Source: Cystobasidium ongulense (taxonomy: Eukaryota > Basidiomycota > Cystobasidiomycetes > Cystobasidiales > Cystobasidiaceae). Taken from it: 64,000 bases of DNA. Position numbers and translations under genes: made by a program. The first letter of the stretch is position 1. Every line of letters begins with the position of its first letter. The notes beneath the pieces were generated by a model. It made no database searches. It had not been told where the DNA came from and saw only the letters and a list, made by a program, of their open reading frames with translations. This document shows, piece by piece, positions 21,917 through 32,535 of this stretch. The stretch spans positions 3,086,688 through 3,150,687 of the forward strand of contig BQUP01000001.1 of assembly GCA_022835595.1 (NCBI GenBank), read 5' to 3'.

Positions 21917-24740
21917 ATGGCTGCCGAAAATGAAAAGAGTGATGAAGATGTTGTCGGCAAGTCTGCTAGAAAGCGAGTGAGAGCTTCCATTGCATGCGCA
22001 GCGTGCAGCCAGCGGAAGACGGTAAGAAACAAGAGCAGTAGGTAGAAGACCGCGAAGATGACTCTGCTCACCACCTTGCTGTACTTCTTCAACAGAAATG
22101 CGATGTTAGCCACACGGGCCAGCCGTGCACAAAGTGCCGCGACCACAATAGAGACTGCCAACTGCTGGAGACGAAGAGGGGCAAGTAAGCGGGCGGCCTT
22201 TTGCAGTGGAAATGAAGGGAAAGCTGAATACCACACGTACATCCCTCTTGAATCCAGATACAATCGTGCACACATGTATAAACGGAGCTCGACTGCACCG
22301 CAAAGCTTGCCTCCCGATTCGGCAGATCAAAGCGTCTCTACAAATCAAAGCACATCCCCGAATAATCAACATGCAAGGTCAAGCAGCTCGAATACCGTCA
22401 TCAACTCTACAGGAGAACAGAACCCTCCTGTAGCTCGTCCCGTCTCTAGTGACACGTTCGGAGCTCTGCTGCAGAATGTACAATCTGGGACCGCGACATC
22501 TGCTTCCAAGGGTTCCGCGTCAACCTTCCAATTACCGCCTCTGCCGTCAGCTTCTCCAACATACCAGACAGCATCGATCAGTATACCCTCGACCTCGACT
22601 GCTTTTCAAACGCATCTTCCATCTGGATCATCTGCCCAAGGCCCGTATTTGGGCCAAGGAGGTTCGATGCAGTGGTCGCCGGCATCTGGGCAGGCAGGAC
22701 TGTCATTGCCTGAAGAGCAAAAGTAAGCTTCTCGTTGACATGAAGTTATACTCATACACTCGCCTGACACTCCAACTAGTTATACGTTCGACTTTGGGCA
22801 ATCAAGTCATTCGTTAGTACCGGCCACCAGTACTTTCACGGCTTCTGCTCCGTCTACCAGCGGACTTCAATCCATGCCAAATGTGCAGCCAGGGGAACAA
22901 GCCGAGCAGACCGATGATACCAATGAATGGACGGATTTGATGGCCATACCCGTGGAAAGGCTAGAAGAAGCACATGACTCTCAGAATGTTATGTATGCTG
23001 GAAGCCTTTTCACATTGTCACATCTTTTGCGTCAACATTGGAATTCACAAGACAATACCAAGGTATCGCAAGATCGACTCCACTTCCCTGGTGGAATCCC
23101 AGAAACGAGCAAGGTATCCCAAATTGCTCAGCAACAACATCATCTGCAGCTCCAGTTCCTATCGCAAATTGGCTGTTTCACATTACCGCCTAAGCAAGTC
23201 CTCGACCGTATGATATCTGCCTATTTCAATTACTTTCATCCCATGTACCCTGTTTTATCGAGGGCAAGGTTCTATCAACAGTATGAGACAGTCATGTCCG
23301 GCGGGGTTCCCATGCTCCTCCTCTGGGGTATGCTGTACGTCAGCTGTACGCTTTGCAATCTGGAAGACTTAGAAACGGCTGGCTTTCACTCGCGCTTCGA
23401 AGCTCTCAGGTCGTTCTGTATCAGAGGAAAGGTAGGGCTGTTCCTATTTGCCACCACTGAACATGGCTAAAGTGCACTCTATCGCATGCTCTAGGCACTA
23501 TACAATGGCTCTTACGAGCGTGACAAAGTGAATATTGTTATTTTTGAGTTCTTGCTCAGCCAGATCTGGAGCGATGGAGAAGATAGCTTTCTCTGGAGTG
23601 GCCGAGCAGCTACTACCGCTCAGTCTATGGGAATGCATAGAACCACGGCGAACTCGAAGCTTGTAGACGAAGATAAACGACTTTGGAGACGCGTATGGTG
23701 GGCTGTGTTCATCAGAGATCGTCACGCAGCAGCAGCTACCGGGCGGCCATATCGCATTCACGAAGACTTCAACGATATTGAGCTTCCACAGCGTGAAGAC
23801 TTCGACACAGAAGAGATCTATTTGCGATTCTTCTACAGCGTCAAATTGGCGAAGCTAGGTCGGTCATGCTATCCCCGAACTGTCTGTTACCTGACTGACG
23901 CAGATAGCAGTGAGCAAGGTCGTCGAGTGCAAGATGATCGTCAACATGGAATACGACATAATACAGAGAGCTGCATGCTATCAAGGCTTTACAGAATGGA
24001 TGAACAACTTGCCAAGCCAACTATCAGCGAGCCACGCGCCAACCGATATTTTTACCGCCTTCCTGCACTTATCATATCAGTATGTCGCAAAAGTAACGAA
24101 AGACTGGGACATAGTACTGACACTCTTCTCTTTCGTTTGTTGTAGCTGTTGGGTGATACACTTGTTCCGACCTGGAGCAGATGAGGAAGAGAGTAGCCCG
24201 ATTGCATCCCAATCTGCTGCAGCCGCTACACGCCTTTTCGAAGATTTGTTGCAGCAGGGGAGAGTAGGGCAAGGCCCACAATTCACGTACGTGCTATGTC
24301 CTACATGTCACAGTATCTTACTGAGCTGACATTTTTCGTTTAGCGTGACATGTCTTTTCGCCGCCATGGCACAGCATGTTGCGGATTGTCGCAATTCAAC
24401 CGGAACCATTCGAACGCTGTGTACGCATCGCTTAGCAGTGTGCAGGCTTGCTGCAAAGGAACTTGCGGCAATGAGGCCAGTCGCAGCATGGTTCAAGCGG
24501 ATGTTCCATTCTCTGGATACTCGAACCCCCGAGGAGCAAGAGGCTTCAAAGAAGACCATCGACCAAAGTTTGGCAAACCTACTCAACATTCCTCAAGACA
24601 GTGCCTTTACGAACCAGGCATATCCACTGGGTGCGACAGGAACAGGAGAGCCATCGGCTTTGTTTGCAGACTTCTTTTGGGAGATGCCTACACAATACAT
24701 CGACGACGCTCCCATTGATTGGCTTCTAGACAACTATTGA
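21917..24740 (+). CDS. Zn2Cys6 transcription factor 2
   Basis: A fungal binuclear-cluster regulator in about eight exons. Start ATG at 21917 (MAAENEKSDEDVVGKSARK). The DNA-binding domain is complete: CAACSQRKT, an intron, KCDVSHTGQPCTKCRDHNRD and C, giving six cysteines with C-x2-C-x6-C-x8-C-x2-C-x6-C spacing. A Ser/Thr/Gln-rich disordered region follows (about residues 70-250). The fungal-trans domain has ISAYFNYFHPMYPVLSRARF, FLLSQIWSDGEDSFLWSGRA, TTAQSMGMHRT and RLWRRVWWAVFIRDRHAAAA, a typical middle-homology signature. The C-terminus is acidic and aromatic (ADFFWEMPTQYIDDAPIDW), a likely activation tail. It acts in the nucleus, probably on CGG-containing sites, and is the best candidate regulator of the metabolic block. 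Confidence 0.9.
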
Positions 24741-24788
24741 AAAAACGTCGGGACCAGATACAGACTGATGATAGACTTCAAACATGTC

Positions 24789-25704
24789 TCAATTTTCTCC
24801 GTTCCTCCATGAGTCACGAGCTTGGACGGCTTGATACCAAGATGCGAGCTTGCTACCCTTGCCGGATCGCCAGTCGAGGTCCGGGAAGCGCTTGTCCAAA
24901 TCTGTAGCATACAATTACCATGCGTCAGCATAACTTGTAGCCCTGCAAATTAAAAGTTGCATACACCAGCAGGCAGAGGCTACGGCAATGCCGCCGTAAC
25001 TGAGTACCGGAGCAGCAGGGTCGGGCAGCTGGTACAGACCGCTTGATGGGTCAAGACGAGCATATATCAGAGGGAGAGCGCGCGTCATTTTGCTCATTTG
25101 CCCATCAATCCAGTCCTGCCACCGCAATTCCTCGGGCTATGGGGAAGAAGGACCAGCCTCAGGATTGATTTCTGGTGCACTCCCAACTGCTCAGAGCACT
25201 CGAACTCACTCGACCGGTGATCTCATATCGATAGAGCAGTGCAGCGTCCAGCAATGCATCTGCAAGACTCTCCAGGACAAGCTCGTCATACCGAGTGGTA
25301 TCGCTCGTAGGCGGAAGGATGCGTTTGTCTTCAGGAGCAATGGAGTCGAGATACTGCAAGATGACTTGGCTGCCAAAGATAGGCCTGTTGCCCTCTAAGA
25401 CGAGTGTAGGCACCTGCCAAGGGTGTCGAGAGTGAGTCTTACTGCAGACAGACTTCTTCGTGAACGCGACTTCTCACCTTTCCGCTGGGATTCCACTGAT
25501 CATGCTCTGTTTCCTTCAAGGTAGGGCCAGTGACTACAGAGGTGGATACGAGTAGGTGTTGATATCGCTCTATGGCAAGATATCGAAAGTACATTACATA
25601 CCTCCTCGCTTGTTGTTCACCTTGTCCTCCAGCCCAAGCTCCCTCAAAGCCAAAGCCACCTTTTTCACAAATGGCGAATTCGGCGACCAATATAGAGTAG
25701 CCAT
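24789..25704 (-). CDS. Glutathione S-transferase
   Basis: A cytosolic GST of about 220 residues in four to five exons. The ATG at 25704 gives MATLYWSPNSPFVKKVALAL, the thioredoxin-like beta-alpha unit with the SPFVKK glutathione-site loop. Splicing gives GVTGPTLKETEHDQWNPSGK then VPTLVLEGNRPIFGSQVILQ, with the cis-Pro (VPTL) and the ES/GS-type glutathione-binding turn (FGSQVI). The helical C-terminal domain reads PEELRWQDWIDGQMSKMTR, and the last exon, after an intron within CWC, reads YLDKRFPDLDWR and ASWYQAVQARDSW. The family conjugates glutathione to electrophiles or acts as a ring-opening isomerase or lyase in catabolic pathways. It is tail-to-tail with transcription factor 2, only about 50 bp apart. 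Confidence 0.9.
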
Positions 25705-25975
25705 GGCGTCGATATGTGTCGGCAGTATAGGGCAGATGAAGGCAGATTGAATTGAGGATCAACACGAGTCACAGAAAGCTTGAGACCTATCCACCTTACC
25801 CTGGCTTTCGGACATTCTCCTCATCCCGCACTTGCGCCGGCCAAAGCGGGTAAGGAAGCAGCATATAGCCAGAAGTCCGCTTGGTAGGCTTCTAATTTCC
25901 AACGGCAGTGTAATCTGACTGCTTGCATCGCATTCGACACAGTTCATTTCAAGCACGACATCAGTCTAGAACATC

Positions 25976-27231
25976 ATGAGCTCCTGGCAACCACGCCCGG
26001 ATGCCTTCAAGAGCCCTGTCTGCATCATTGGCGCCGGTGTTCTCGGAAGAAGACTGGCAACCATGTGGGCAAGTCGTGGCGGAGAGGTACATATTGTAGA
26101 CAAGATTCAATCTGTGCGAGAAGACGCCCTCAAATATTTCGAAGAGACGGAGAAACCTCACCAGGTGCGTCTACTGCGACGGCACCCCGACTTCACTTTC
26201 TACAACAGCCGCTGACACTCCATCACATTCTGCAGCCGGGCTTTACTCCGGGCACGCTCAAGGCTTATGACAATATTGAAGAAGCAGTGAAAGGAGCATG
26301 GCTGGTGATAGAGAGCATACCGGAGAAGTTACCCCTGAAAATAGAAGTATTCGGACAGCTTGATCAGATAGCGGATCCAGACGCCATTCTCGCTACGAAT
26401 TCGAGCTCCTACAGGAGTGGCGAAATGAAGGAAAAAGTTAAGGGACGTCACCGCAGTGAGTATATTTTCGAGTCACATACCAAAATGCACATGAATCCTC
26501 CCAAGTGACTAACATGAACCTTGCTTTTGTGGCCTGAACGACTCTAGTGCTCAATATCCATGCTTTCATGCCTCCTCAGCAGTAAGGTCTTTGAGCCGAG
26601 GCCGTCGGGACTCCGACATTGACAAGAACTTCGTCTGTTTTAGCGTTCCTTGCGAAATCATGACATGCGGTGAAACAGACCCTGCAGTTATCGATTACAT
26701 GATGGATGCTACCGCTCAACATGGTTTCAAGCCATTCCGGTGTCTAAAGGAAGGGACAGGCTTCATATAGTGGGATTATTCACCTGCAGAGGAGAAAAAT
26801 GGAATTGACTGACAGGATCTTCCTTCAGCAATCGTGTCTGGGCAGCAGTGAAGCGAGAGGCGTTGTATGCGCTTGCGCAAGGCACTTGTACCCCTGAAGC
26901 CCTGGACTCGCTTTGGGAGCTACGTCTAGGCGCATTCAAGGGTCCTTTCAAGATGTGAGATTGCATATAGACTTTAACGTGTGACAGTCTGAGCTGATAC
27001 AATTTGATAGGATGGATGACATTGGTCTCGACACGGTCTTGGACATTGGTAAGCTTTGTTATCGCTGAAAATGCCCACCGGAGTTTGGCTGATAATGATT
27101 CGATAGAACAACATTACGCGGACGAACGCGGTAACCTACCAGAAGAGCCACGACAGCTTCTGAAGGAGTATATTGCCAAAGGATGGCTGGGAAAGAAAAG
27201 TGGCAGAGGCTTCTATGATTACAGTACTTAA
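25976..27231 (+). CDS. 3-hydroxyacyl-CoA dehydrogenase-like NAD-dependent enzyme
   Basis: About 325 residues in seven exons. Start ATG 25976 (MSSWQPRPDAFKSPV), then the NAD-binding CIIGAGVLGRRLATMWASRG. Splice joins give IEEAVKGAWLVIESIPEKLP and LKIEVFGQLD; the catalytic region reads ATNSSSYRSGEM and, after an intron, LNIHAFMPPQ, matching the family S-x-x and N-x-H-F-x-x-P-P motifs. The C-terminal 3HCDH domain shows GTGFIYNRVWAAVKREALYA and ends GWLGKKSGRGFYDYST. The tyrosine codon in FIYNR is split by an intron starting at GTGGGA. The family oxidises 3-hydroxyacyl-CoA or related hydroxy acids such as gulonate and carnitine. In this block it may process CoA-linked breakdown products; that is inference. 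Confidence 0.85.
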
Positions 27232-27487
27232 GAAAGAAAAGTCGGTAGCCTAGACTACTGTCACATGTAAGGCATCAGACTCGGTGTAGACGGTGTCCTC
27301 AATGTGTCAGATGGCCTTCGGCAAGCACCTTGACCTCACAGCGTACAAACTGGAATACAAAGTGGCAATACTATAGAATCTGCTGTGAACGTTTCATGAA
27401 CATGTTACCAGTCTCGATGCATTACACATGATATGACATATACCAGCAGTGTGGCACGTGGGTAGAATGAAATCCAAGATATACAGC

Positions 27488-28730
27488 TTATATGTGCCCA
27501 TTGGTCGTTACCGCCTTCTCTTCTTCCGTCTTGGCTTGTTTCTTCACGTGGTCTGCCCAGCTAGGCCTCATAGATTCTGCACAAAGACAGACAATCTCAG
27601 TAATCGGACTTACACGCAGATCGAGGTGAGATGAGACTGACCGAAAACATCCGTTGTTCTGCCGTAGCCAATTCCGCCCAATCTGGATATCGGCAACATC
27701 TTTGCCGTTTCGATGGCATTCGTGGGACCAAATAGATCTTCTCGCGCATGGAATTTTCTAATGCGGCCGACTACGAATGTTCCGGTGAGGGCTTTAGAAT
27801 CGTCATATATCTTTAGAGAGGGGACGGACATCAATACTGGCTCAAGGTGGTGCGTGTAGCGGAACATACATCGTGGAAAAATTCAAGAGTGCACTCCATG
27901 CAAAAGGCGCTTTCCCCTACGCGAGGTGGTTTGACAATATCACTCGGAACAGGTGTCAGGCCGGTAAGATCCCATTCGCTGACGTGAGGTGGACAGTCTA
28001 TAGCAGCGTAGCTGTGGTGCGACACCAAGGTATCAGCACTACGTGATCCGAACACACAGTGATATGCTACTCACTTGCTAGCTTCTGCAAAAGGCTCCGA
28101 TATCATGTTTACTACAAATTCCTTCGTTGACTTGATGTTATTGAGAGTATCCTTGTGCTTTCCTTCGCCGTCCTTGAGAGGTTTACTTGCTGAGAAATGA
28201 ACCATAAGCTATTCCATGGTAACATGTCAGCTGGAAATACTATTGAGTGAAAGCTTTGCAGATAATCTACCATGGGTGGGCGAAAGCCCATAGGAGAGAA
28301 ATAGGAGAACGGTGCTAGCCCCTTCACGCCATCTGGCGAAATAGTGGAGCAGAAAGCTATAGGACGCGGAGTAATACCGCCTATCATGAGCTTGTAGATT
28401 TGACTCTTCTCTTCCACGAGCTCGGGATCTATGTGTCTAAAATTGGCTTGAGAGCCTTCCAGCGTTGCGCCATCGACAAATGCCTGATAGCCTGGTAAGT
28501 CTGTCCTTCCATCTGGAGAATCATGAAAATTACTGATCAGCCTTGTGAATAAACAGAGCTGAAGATGGTGTAGGATCCCGCGCACTCAAGCCTTGACCTG
28601 GTTGCCAGTCGGGGTTGGGCTGCTTGGTGCAATTGAAGCGATCTGCCGGGAAGTCTGGCCGTCTCGCCTGTGTTGCTTCAAATGGTTCGTGCTTGGAGAG
28701 CGTATAGCCAGCATAGTGATTTCCAGACAT
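27488..28730 (-). CDS. Flavin-reductase-like FMN-binding split-barrel protein
   Basis: About 330 residues in six or so exons. Start ATG 28730 (MSGNHYAGYTLSKHEPFEAT) with a Pro-rich N-terminal arm typical of fungal members. The split-barrel core has QIYKLMIGGITPRPIAFCST, then ISPDGVKGLAPFSYFSPMGF, the FMN-contact region, and after an intron LMVHFSASKPLKDG and NNIKSTKEFVVNMISEPFAE. Later exons read VGESAFCMECTLEFFHDV and GTFVVGRIRKFH. The C-terminus is SMRPSWADHVKKQAKTEEEK then ending NGHI. The family binds FMN and reduces it with NAD(P)H or acts as a hydrolase-like flavoprotein. A partner role with the flavin monooxygenase in this block is possible but type I BVMOs do not need one. The exon join around 28500-28560 is uncertain. 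Confidence 0.8.
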
Positions 28731-29219
28731 TGCAGTGTGACGAATGATGTATACAGTCAGATGATAGCCAAACGCTGCTCACTTTGCTGAATTGTGGAAA
28801 CATTGGCTCTATCATGGCTATATGCCTTGTCGATCGAGAAAACGGGAGGCAATTGCGTATAACCGGTAACTTACGGCAATGCCCACTTCCCACATAAAAG
28901 CTCCACTGGCGAAGTTTAGTAATCTTTAAGCCGAACACTGTCTAGAGGCAACATCGACAAAAAGCCGAACAATTTTGAGACAAGGTCTTGAGAGTACGGA
29001 AAAATATACTTGCAATCATGACCGTATCAGTGGGGATCACTTCGATATCAATACTGTATTTGTAAGGCCGTTAACGTTCCAACTTCGTCTGAATCATATA
29101 CTCTGGTCTGCATTCTTGCATTTGAGACCTTATTGACGCTAACTAAAAACATCGGTGGAAGGAACACGTTCCTGTAAAAATGGTATTCTACTAGTGTACT
29201 AAGCAGTGTGGCTTTGAAG
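28731..29219. other. Intergenic, nothing supported
   Basis: Promoter side of the flavin-reductase-like gene and 3' side of the anoctamin gene. Short ORFs only; AT-richer than its neighbours toward 29220. Confidence 0.5.
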
Positions 29220-32062
29220 TCATTGAAACTTTTTGTTTCCACCTCCTAGAGATTGCGACTTGTCTGTTTTCCAGAACTGCATGCTGGGCAGCTGTGAATT
29301 TTCCATTGTTCCTGCCTGAATAGCCTCAAGATCTTGTTGTTGCTTGTTTGCCAGTCGGCTGATTTCAGCTTCGAATAGCTCACCGCCTCTAGATTTGATG
29401 TAATCACGTCGCAATTGCCAATTGAGTCCGCGTGTATAAGCCTCTTCCTCCGAACCCTCCCAAAGCATTCGCTCAAACAGATGTTTAGCTGCAGAGCGGA
29501 ACAAGGAGAACGCATGTTCGGATGCTAAAGCGCAAAGCAGGGCAGCAAGAAGTGTCTGTAGCACAAATGGATAGTCACCCTGTCCCTGTTCGAGTCGTGT
29601 GGTAAGGAAAGGTGTGTTGGATCCGGCAGGAAGTGTTTTGATATGGGTAGCATTGCCCACAGCTTGAAGCATCTCTTGGACAGTCTCTGTAGCAGCAGAC
29701 TTGATTTGCGCAGGAGTGAATGGCCGCATGAGGTATACCAAACTAGCATTGGTAAGCGCAGCAAGATAGCATATAAAGCTGAGAGCGTCTAGCCAGGGGC
29801 CAATGCTATCTGCCCGGGCAGGAATAGGCCTTCTCATGTTCGTGCAAAGTTTGAAAGCATCACCGCGAAGTTCAAGGAAATTGTTGATGAGTGCTGCTAC
29901 CGGCTGCGATATGGGAGATCTCAGCTAATTATAAGTCTGAGCACGAGGAAACCGAATTACTCACAGCCAGCGGCCAAGCAGTACTGAAAAGTACAACGTG
30001 ACCAAATTGAATTACCATTTCTGCATACTCAGAGAACAGCTCCATGCCAGGTCTCGAAGACTGTTCTCGTACTCGGTCGAGCCACGTATCGGAAGAATGC
30101 TTGGATCGGTCGTTCTTTTTCGTGTGCTCCTGATATTGCTGCGAGATCTTCTTCTGCAAGAATGGCAGTACAACTTCCGTGAAAGCACCAATAGCTTGAG
30201 TCGTAGTCATGAGAGCGAAAAGAGTATTGGTCAGGCGGTGAGAATTGAAAGCAAATTGAGCGCCTTGATTGAAAGACTTGGCATATGCGCTGTCTTTTTG
30301 CACGTTGCTACCCAGCTTGTGCGTCAAGAAAGGCACCACAAATGATGCAAAAGGGACTGGGGATGACGAAAGGTACAGAAAAATCATCAGACAGAGGGAA
30401 AGCGGCTGTGAGTATGCATTGACTCACGGTAGACGTAGGCCGTAAGTGTCAAGACACCATAGGAGACGATAGCATTGAGAGCGAACATCTTCAAGGTCTG
30501 AGCTCTCACGTGGCCAGTGCGTGTTGCTGAAATGCAAAGGCGTTAGTGTGAAGTGAACAGTTACTTCGGACGGCTGAATATTACTAACGGTGGTTCTCCC
30601 AGTCGGTAAGCTGCTTTGCAATCTCGTGCCACAAGGAGACAACTTGGGGCACGACTCCAGCATAGCCGACTAGAGGTAATAAGGATATGAACTGCTTTCC
30701 AGGACCGCTATAGACTTCATTGATTATGACTGACGAGGGAGAAGGTCTTAGCATAAGGACACAGCATGGCTAAATATTATCGTACGCACCTTCAGCGCTG
30801 AAGATACAGCATATGAGTACTGTTAGGGCGCCGGCGAAGCCGACGAGAGCCGGTACACCAGCTAGCATTCTACCTTCTCTCTTCCACCAAGGTGAATGAG
30901 CAACCTTTTGGCCAGTGATTGGCGATGTGACGATTTCCTCGGGTCTGAAGCCAGGTCGAACGTCTACTGTGTCCTCGGATAATCCCAAAGTTCCCCATCT
31001 AACACTAAGTTTGCGCTCCCTGATTCTCCAGCTTTCGACGAAGGCAACAGACCACAATACTAGACAGACAGAGTATAGTCGCGAGAAGTAGTGTCCTCCA
31101 AGCCAAGAAGAAAGTCCAACGAATGCAGGGAAGGCGAGTGCCCTGAAATAGTACCGAAGGAAATCAAAATAGAGAGCGACATCTTCGCCAAAGTGGTCTT
31201 TGATGTCGCCAAGCTGAGAGTCTGGTATGAAGAGCTGGACTTGCGACCATTGCTTTAGCCATTGTCTGTTGAACTTCTCGTCGTGCAAGGGGAAGTATGA
31301 AGCGATGCGTTGATACGGCTCGTGAGCCTGCAGTGCGTTGATATTCTGAGGGCTCGAGTATAGCACGGACTCCAATATTTTTGCAGCAAGACGTATGCGC
31401 TCTGCTGGTGATAGAGGTTCCTGCTGGAAATCTCGAGGTGAGTTGAGATCTTCCCTGGAAGCTCCCAGTCGCAGGGTGCGAAGCCAGTCGGCGAATCTGC
31501 AGTATCGGAACAGACGGGATTGGGTGAAAGTATATGAATCAGTACGGAGACAAGAGCGTTCGAAGTCGACAAGCGCCTTTGGCTACTATGCTACGTACCT
31601 CTCCTTCTGAGCCTCTGCTCTTACAGCACTCTGAACAGCTTTGATGAAAATGAGACGCTGGTCAGTTCCCTCTGTTGCGGGAGCAGACGAAGTGAGCAGG
31701 CCAGCTGTATTGAGGCCTTTGAGTAGTCGAGCAAACTCTTTTTGTGCTGCTGTTGTTTCCTGGGCAGATGCATCCGGCTTGGGTGTGTTGAAGAGCAGGA
31801 CGAGGTCTGGATTTGGCGGCTGCGAGTCGTCAATTGAAGTGGACGAGTGGTCCGCATCTTGCTTTTCAGGCACCCTGGGCAGTGCCTTGTTCTCGCTTTC
31901 TACATTGCGGTTTCGCAGTTGTCCTTCTGGAAGCGGGATGGCAGAGGTGCGTACCGCCTGCTCGCTGGATTGCGAGGATGCCTCGCTTTTTTGAAGTGAC
32001 GAGGTGCGCGCTGGGACCTCGGACTTGGGGAACATCTTGACTTCCATTACCTCAGGCTCCAT
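29220..32062 (-). CDS. Anoctamin/TMEM16-family membrane protein (Ist2-like)
   Basis: A large membrane protein in about seven exons. The first true ATG is at 32062 (MEPEVMEVKMFPKSEVPA), after which comes a long acidic, disordered N-terminus. The anoctamin core has GEDVALYFDFLRYYFRALAF, SWLGGHYFSRLYSVCLVLWS and VAFVESWRIRERKLSVRWGT, typical of the family. Further on are PFASFVVPFLTHKLGS, EYAEMVIQFGHVVLFSTAWP and LRGDAFKLCTNMRRPIPARA, the conserved late helices and loop. Fungal members tether ER to plasma membrane, as Ist2 does, or scramble lipids. The long charged tail (YIKSRGGELFEAEISRLANK) could be cytosolic. This is probably a housekeeping gene at the border of the accessory block. Confidence 0.9.
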
Positions 32063-32535
32063 TGTGACTGGCGCACCCACTGGCTATTCAATTGGAAGAA
32101 TGCAGTATGCCTTGCTGGTCCTGCAACCTTGGACGCTGACAGTGGCGTAATGTGACGCGTGCAGAGTTGCGGGGAGCTCTTTGCGAGATGCTGGGTGAAG
32201 CAGGTAACGAAGCAGAGGCAGGATGGAAGCTATCCAGCTAGTCGTCTCGAGTCTTCTCTGTCTGTTGAATCCAAGTCGAGCCAGTCAGGCAGGAATGCAC
32301 GTCAGGTTGCCCGCTGGCCGACGTCATGAGCCGCCACTCTTTGCGTGCACGCTTGAATTGACACAACTTCTTTTCATTCTCACAATACAAAGACCGCTGG
32401 ATAGCTACGCGTAAATAACAAGACTGCCTGTGCACGCATACAGTGAACATATTAATCCACTGAAGAGAGCCTTCGCGTCGCCCTTCTTTTCCCGATCATT
32501 CCCACGTCGCAGTTTACCGCTCGATAAAATGCATT

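Noticed and set aside
21694-22275. A 193-codon hydrophobic minus-strand frame
   Set aside because: It runs opposite to the promoter and Zn2Cys6 exons of transcription factor 2, which are well supported.
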